A stretch of 6,954 bases of DNA from an uncultured Sphingosinicella sp. (GTDB lineage: Bacteria; Pseudomonadota; Alphaproteobacteria; Sphingomonadales; Sphingomonadaceae): NCBI GenBank assembly GCA_946886275.1, contig CAMPIH010000124.1:1-6954 (forward strand). The letters run 5' to 3'. This document shows positions 5,926 to 6,954 of this stretch, piece by piece (position 1 is the first letter of the stretch; each line of letters starts with the position of its first letter). The notes beneath the pieces were generated by a model. The model did not search any database. It was given only the letters and a program-made list of their open reading frames with translations, and was not told the origin of the DNA. The translations under genes were made by a program, and so were the position numbers.

Positions 5926-6426
5926 TCAATGGCACTTGAAGAGATCGAACGGCTCGAGACAGGCGCGGCAGCGCCACTGCGCCTTGCAGGGGGTCGATCC
6001 GAAGCGGCTGACCTCCTCCGTCTCGGTCGAACCGCATTGGGGGCAGGCCACTTCCTGCTCCCCGGGCATTTTCGGTGGCGCGATTCCGTAAGCGTGAAGC
6101 TTGCGCCGTCCCTCCGCGCTGATCCAGTCGGTGGTCCAGGGCGGCGCCAGCGTGGTGACGATCCGCAGGTCGCGGAATCCTGCGTCGTCGAGTGCGGCTC
6201 TGATGTCGCGCTCGATCACCTGGGTCGCCGGGCAGCCGGTATAGGTCGGCGTGATCACCACCCGATCGGCACGGACCTCGCGCACGATCCCGAGCTCGAC
6301 CACGGAAAGGACAGGGATTTCGGGGTCCGGAACCTGTTCGAGGACTTGCCAGACGCGCGCCTCCAGGTCGCTCGCATCGAGCCTTTTCGACGGCCTTTCG
6401 GAAAGCTTTACCATGGCCGCTACCAT
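5926..6426 (-). CDS. paaD: Phenylacetate pathway protein PaaD (DUF59/MIP18 domain plus zinc-ribbon-like tail)
   Basis: 166 residues, as in known PaaD. The N-terminal MIP18/DUF59 domain (about 20-100) carries DPEIPVLSVVELG (34-46) and the conserved Cys65 in TYTGCPAT. The C-terminal part has C128-P-Q-C131 and C153-R-A-C156, a zinc- or Fe-S-binding ribbon, plus C147 and C165. PaaD belongs to the Fe-S assembly-related DUF59 family; it is required for phenylacetate use in model bacteria but is not part of the purified PaaABCE core. A role in maturing the PaaE cluster or the oxygenase metal site is the accepted guess. The first ATG (6426) overlaps the paaC end by seven bases (6420-6426). An alternative ATG at 6414-6412 (Met5) would start five bases after the paaC stop. 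Neither has a strong Shine-Dalgarno, so the exact start is open. Confidence 0.93.
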   Translation of the reverse strand: MVAAMVKLSERPSKRLDASDLEARVWQVLEQVPDPEIPVLSVVELGIVREVRADRVVITPTYTGCPATQVIERDIRAALDDAGFRDLRIVTTLAPPWTTDWISAEGRRKLHAYGIAPPKMPGEQEVACPQCGSTETEEVSRFGSTPCKAQWRCRACLEPFDLFKCH

Positions 6427-6954
6427 GTCGCGTCCGGATAGGTACGGGGCAGGAACTGCATCACCGCGAGCAGATGCCCGAGATGCTCGCCGTGATGGCC
6501 TCGGCGACCGCCCAGGATCGGCCGCTGGTCGGCCGGGGCGTCGAGGGTCGCCTGCGCCAGCACGTCGCCGACGATCCGGTCATAGTCGGCCCGGAACAGG
6601 ACGACGTCGGTGCCGATGCCGCATTGGGCGGCGCGGGTGGCGAGAGGGTCCATCTCGAACAGCTCGGGAATGAAACGCCACATCCAGTCGAGCCCCTCGG
6701 CCATCCGCCGCCGGCTCTCCTCGGTGCCGTCGCCGAGTCGGACTACCCATTCGGCGCTGAGCTCCTGATGATAGGCCACTTCCTTCACCGCCTTGGCCGC
6801 GACCGAGGCGAGGAAGTCGTCGCTCGAGCCGGTCAGCCGTTCGAACAGCAATTTCTGCCAGGTCGAAAAAAGGAACTGGCGCGCCATCGTCTGGGCGAAA
6901 TCGCCGTTCGGCTGCTCGACCAGCCAGCAATTGCGGAAATCGAGCACGTCGCGG
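6420..6954 (-). CDS. paaC: 1,2-phenylacetyl-CoA epoxidase structural subunit PaaC, N-terminus beyond window edge
   Basis: The frame is open from the right edge to TAG at 6422-6420; 177 complete codons are visible of an expected 250 or so, so roughly the first third is missing. A GTG at 6947 is internal (the reading continues upstream as ..R-D-V-L-D-F-R-N), not the start. Recognisable PaaC segments are LVEQPNGDFAQTMARQFLF, starting about 12 codons inside the visible part, then AYHQELSAEWVVRLGDGTEE, and the C-terminal GGRRGHHGEHLGHLLAVMQF ending in PDATW. PaaC is a ferritin-like helical protein that pairs with the catalytic diiron subunit PaaA and docks PaaE; it carries no functional diiron centre itself in E. 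coli. Its seven-base overlap with paaD and the gene order C-D-E indicate one operon, with paaA and paaB expected further right. Confidence 0.95.
   Translation of the reverse strand, partial: RDVLDFRNCWLVEQPNGDFAQTMARQFLFSTWQKLLFERLTGSSDDFLASVAAKAVKEVAYHQELSAEWVVRLGDGTEESRRRMAEGLDWMWRFIPELFEMDPLATRAAQCGIGTDVVLFRADYDRIVGDVLAQATLDAPADQRPILGGRRGHHGEHLGHLLAVMQFLPRTYPDATW

Noticed and set aside
5196..5939. 247-codon plus-strand open frame opposite paaE
   Set aside because: It is antisense to an intact PaaE with all its cofactor motifs and has no supporting homology of its own.

Overview
The window is GC-rich, about two-thirds G+C. It reads like a chromosomal segment of an alphaproteobacterium, most likely a member of the Sphingomonadales. 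This rests on the protein style, the TonB-dependent receptor, the small periplasmic EF-hand protein and a bacterial phenylacetate (paa) cluster; no rRNA or other phylogenetic marker is present. Coding density is high, no gap exceeds about 205 bases, and I see no insertion sequence, CRISPR array, tRNA or phage gene.

Layout, left to right. (1) 1-476, minus: an exported EF-hand (Ca2+-binding) protein whose C-terminus runs off the left edge. (2) 580-2730, minus: a 716-residue TonB-dependent outer-membrane receptor with three His/Glu-rich stretches, best read as a ZnuD-like zinc (or other transition-metal) receptor. (3) 2731-2933: a divergent promoter region with a good sigma-70 promoter facing right and a GTTATA-type dyad, possibly a Zur operator, facing the receptor. 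(4) 2934-4139, plus: a lipoprotein serine hydrolase with all the class A beta-lactamase motifs except the usual omega-loop Asn. (5) 4221-4811, plus: a TetR-family regulator with a perfect-arm palindrome at its start. (6) 4842-6954, minus: paaE, paaD and the C-terminal part of paaC, three tightly packed genes of the phenylacetyl-CoA epoxidase. paaA and paaB would be expected beyond the right edge.

How they fit together. The paa genes encode the oxygen-dependent step that epoxidises phenylacetyl-CoA. PaaE is the NAD(P)H-to-diiron electron-transfer reductase, PaaC the structural partner of the catalytic PaaA, and PaaD a probable Fe-S maturation factor. The convergent TetR gene, ending 30 bases from paaE, is a reasonable candidate for the local paa repressor, but that is inference from position. 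The left half concerns the envelope and metals: a TonB receptor with predicted metal-binding loops, a Ca2+-binding periplasmic protein, and a beta-lactamase-fold lipoprotein. Nothing here amounts to a demonstrably new system. The most checkable new observations are regulatory: a 10-bp-phased tandem repeat upstream of the EF-hand gene, the dyads upstream of the receptor, and the palindrome over the TetR ribosome-binding region.
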